Of a stretch of 6,122 bases of DNA, positions 5,040 to 6,122 are shown piece after piece. The position numbers and the translations under genes are program-made. How positions within the stretch are numbered: the stretch's first letter is position 1; each line of letters begins with the position of its first letter. The DNA lies in the NCBI GenBank assembly GCA_001311585.1, contig BBBN01000100.1, positions 1-6,122 of the forward strand. Direction: 5' to 3'. The notes below the pieces were generated by a model. It was given only the letters and a program-made list of their open reading frames with translations, ran no database searches and had not been told where the DNA came from. The stretch comes from Thermus sp. JCM 17653 (lineage in GTDB: Bacteria; Deinococcota; Deinococci; Deinococcales; Thermaceae).

Positions 5040-6122
5040 ATGAAGCGCGGGTTTTGGCTGGCACTTACGGTTTTGGCGGCTATGGGCTACGCCCAGGACC
5101 GGACCCAGGTCCTGGTCTACGGCGGGGACTTCACCGACCTCATCACCCTGGACCCCCAGGTGGTCTACGAGTTCAGCGGGGTCTTGATCGCCGACAACCT
5201 CTACGAGACCCTGGTGCGCTTTGAGGGGAACGACCTTTCCACCCTCCGCCCGGGGCTTGCGGAAAGCTGGAAGGTGGAGCGGGGCAAGGACGAGTGGGTC
5301 CTCACCTTCACCTTGCGCAAGGGAAGCCGCTTCTCCACGGGCCGGGAAGTCACGGCCAAGGACGTGGTCTTTAGCTTTGACCGCGCCTTGGCCCTGAAGG
5401 GCCCCGGCTCCTTCCTTTACACCGAGATCGCCGGGCTCAAGCCGGGGGCCTACCGGGCCCTGGACCCCTACACCGTGGAGGTGCGTCTTCCCAAGAGCGC
5501 TTCGCCCCAGTCCTTCCTCTCCATCCTCACCTTCACCATCGGCGGGGTGGTGGACTCGGAGGAGGTGCAGAGGAACGCCAAGGGGGGCGACTACGGCAAG
5601 GACTTCTTGAGCAACAACTCGGCGGGGTCTGGGCCTTACCGCCTGGTGCGCTGGGACCGGGGGAGCCAGGTGATCCTCGAGGCCAACCCCTACGCCCGCG
5701 TCAAGCCCAAGGTCCAGCGGGTCATCCTGCGCTACATCCAGGAGCCCGCCGTGCTCCGCACCGCCTTGGAGTCCGGGGAGATCGATATCGCCGAGGGGCT
5801 TACCCCCGAGGCCCTGAAGGCCATCGCCGCCAACCCCCGCTTTAAAGTCCTGCGGGCGGAAACCCTGAGGCTCCAGTACCTGGGCATGAACATGAAACCG
5901 GGAAGCCCCTTCGCCAACCCCAAGGTGCGGGAGGCGGTGCGCTATGCGGTGAACCAAGACGAGCTCATCCAGGGCCTCCTCCAGGGGAACGCCCTCAAGA
6001 TCCAGACCTTCATCCCCAAGGGGCTTCTGGGCTACAACCCCGCCACCCCCTACGCCTACGACCCTGCCCGGGCCAGGAAGCTCCTGGCCGAGGCGGGCTA
6101 CCCCCAGGGCCTGGAGTTTGAG
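5040..6122 (+). CDS. ABC transporter substrate-binding protein family 5 (oligopeptide type), N-terminal part, cut by window edge
   Basis: This is an exported receptor of the DppA/OppA class, which delivers peptides (sometimes other solutes) to a peptide-type ABC importer. The first 361 residues are present with no frame break; relatives usually run to about 500-620. A signal peptide covers residues 1-18 (MKRGFWLALTVLAAMGYA), with cleavage before Q19 and no lipobox cysteine. Family markers in order: DFTDLITLDPQ, ADNLYETLVRFEG, LRPGLAESWKV, FTLRKGSRFSTGREVTAKDVVFSFDRAL, SAGSGPYRLVRWDRG, then EPAVLRTALESGEIDIAEGL, and NPKVREAVRYAVNQDELIQGLLQGNA. It starts at ATG, 27 bases after the permease stop. 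Family-5 receptors do not normally pair with CUT1 permeases, so its own permeases are probably encoded downstream or elsewhere. The exact ligand is unknown; a role with wall peptides is only suggested by the neighbours. Confidence 0.93.
   Translation, partial: MKRGFWLALTVLAAMGYAQDRTQVLVYGGDFTDLITLDPQVVYEFSGVLIADNLYETLVRFEGNDLSTLRPGLAESWKVERGKDEWVLTFTLRKGSRFSTGREVTAKDVVFSFDRALALKGPGSFLYTEIAGLKPGAYRALDPYTVEVRLPKSASPQSFLSILTFTIGGVVDSEEVQRNAKGGDYGKDFLSNNSAGSGPYRLVRWDRGSQVILEANPYARVKPKVQRVILRYIQEPAVLRTALESGEIDIAEGLTPEALKAIAANPRFKVLRAETLRLQYLGMNMKPGSPFANPKVREAVRYAVNQDELIQGLLQGNALKIQTFIPKGLLGYNPATPYAYDPARARKLLAEAGYPQGLEFE
5093..5115 (+). repeat. Perfect 8-bp inverted repeat early in the family-5 binding protein gene
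   Basis: CCAGGACC (5093-5100) and GGTCCTGG (5108-5115) are perfect reverse complements separated by seven bases. They can form a strong hairpin about 50 bases into the message, over the codons spanning the predicted signal-peptide cleavage site. An alternative inner pairing (GGACC 5101-5105 with GGTCC 5108-5112) leaves too small a loop to matter. Function is unknown, and chance in GC-rich DNA is possible. Confidence 0.45.

Noticed and set aside
4419..5957. Open frame of 512 codons on the minus strand
   Set aside because: It lies opposite the second permease and the family-5 receptor, both with clear family motifs. Its translation is low-complexity Gly/Val/His/Pro-rich, typical of antisense frames in GC-rich DNA, and it has no recognisable domain.

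Overview
The window looks like chromosomal DNA from the genus Thermus or a close relative. GC content is very high, third codon positions are almost always G or C, GTG starts are common, Shine-Dalgarno sites are strong (AAGGAGGT), and genes are packed with 4-base stop/start overlaps. All genes lie on the + strand and there is no gene-free stretch longer than about 30 bases. No RNA gene, mobile element, CRISPR array or clear terminator is visible.

Layout: (1) 2-432, the 3' half of murQ (N-acetylmuramic acid 6-phosphate etherase), cut by the window edge. (2) 429-1938, nagZ, a family-3 beta-N-acetylhexosaminidase with an apparent export signal. (3) 1935-3201, an exported family-1 (sugar-type) ABC substrate-binding protein. 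(4) 3223-4185 and (5) 4182-5012, the two inner-membrane permeases of a CUT1-type sugar importer. (6) 5040 to the window end, the N-terminal 361 residues of a family-5 (oligopeptide-type) ABC substrate-binding protein. Genes 1-5 overlap by 4 bases or are separated by only 21 bases, so they very probably form one transcript. Gene 6 follows after 27 bases, has its own strong ribosome site, and may have its own weak promoter.

How the genes may work together: MurQ and NagZ are peptidoglycan-recycling enzymes. NagZ removes GlcNAc from muropeptides, and MurQ converts MurNAc-6-phosphate to GlcNAc-6-phosphate and lactate. The tight coupling of both to a sugar ABC importer, followed by a peptide-type binding protein, suggests a cell-wall salvage locus in which the importer takes up an amino sugar or muropeptide-derived sugar. 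That substrate is an inference. No ATPase gene is present, so the permeases would need a shared ATPase encoded elsewhere.

Main anomaly: the first three genes contain five reading-frame breaks (near 230, 733, 1885, 2409 and 2920). Each is repaired by restoring one missing base, usually in a 2-3 base homopolymer. The last 3.2 kb, carrying three genes, has none. This clustering points to local consensus errors more than true gene decay, but decay cannot be excluded from the sequence alone. Coordinates below span each whole gene across its breaks.
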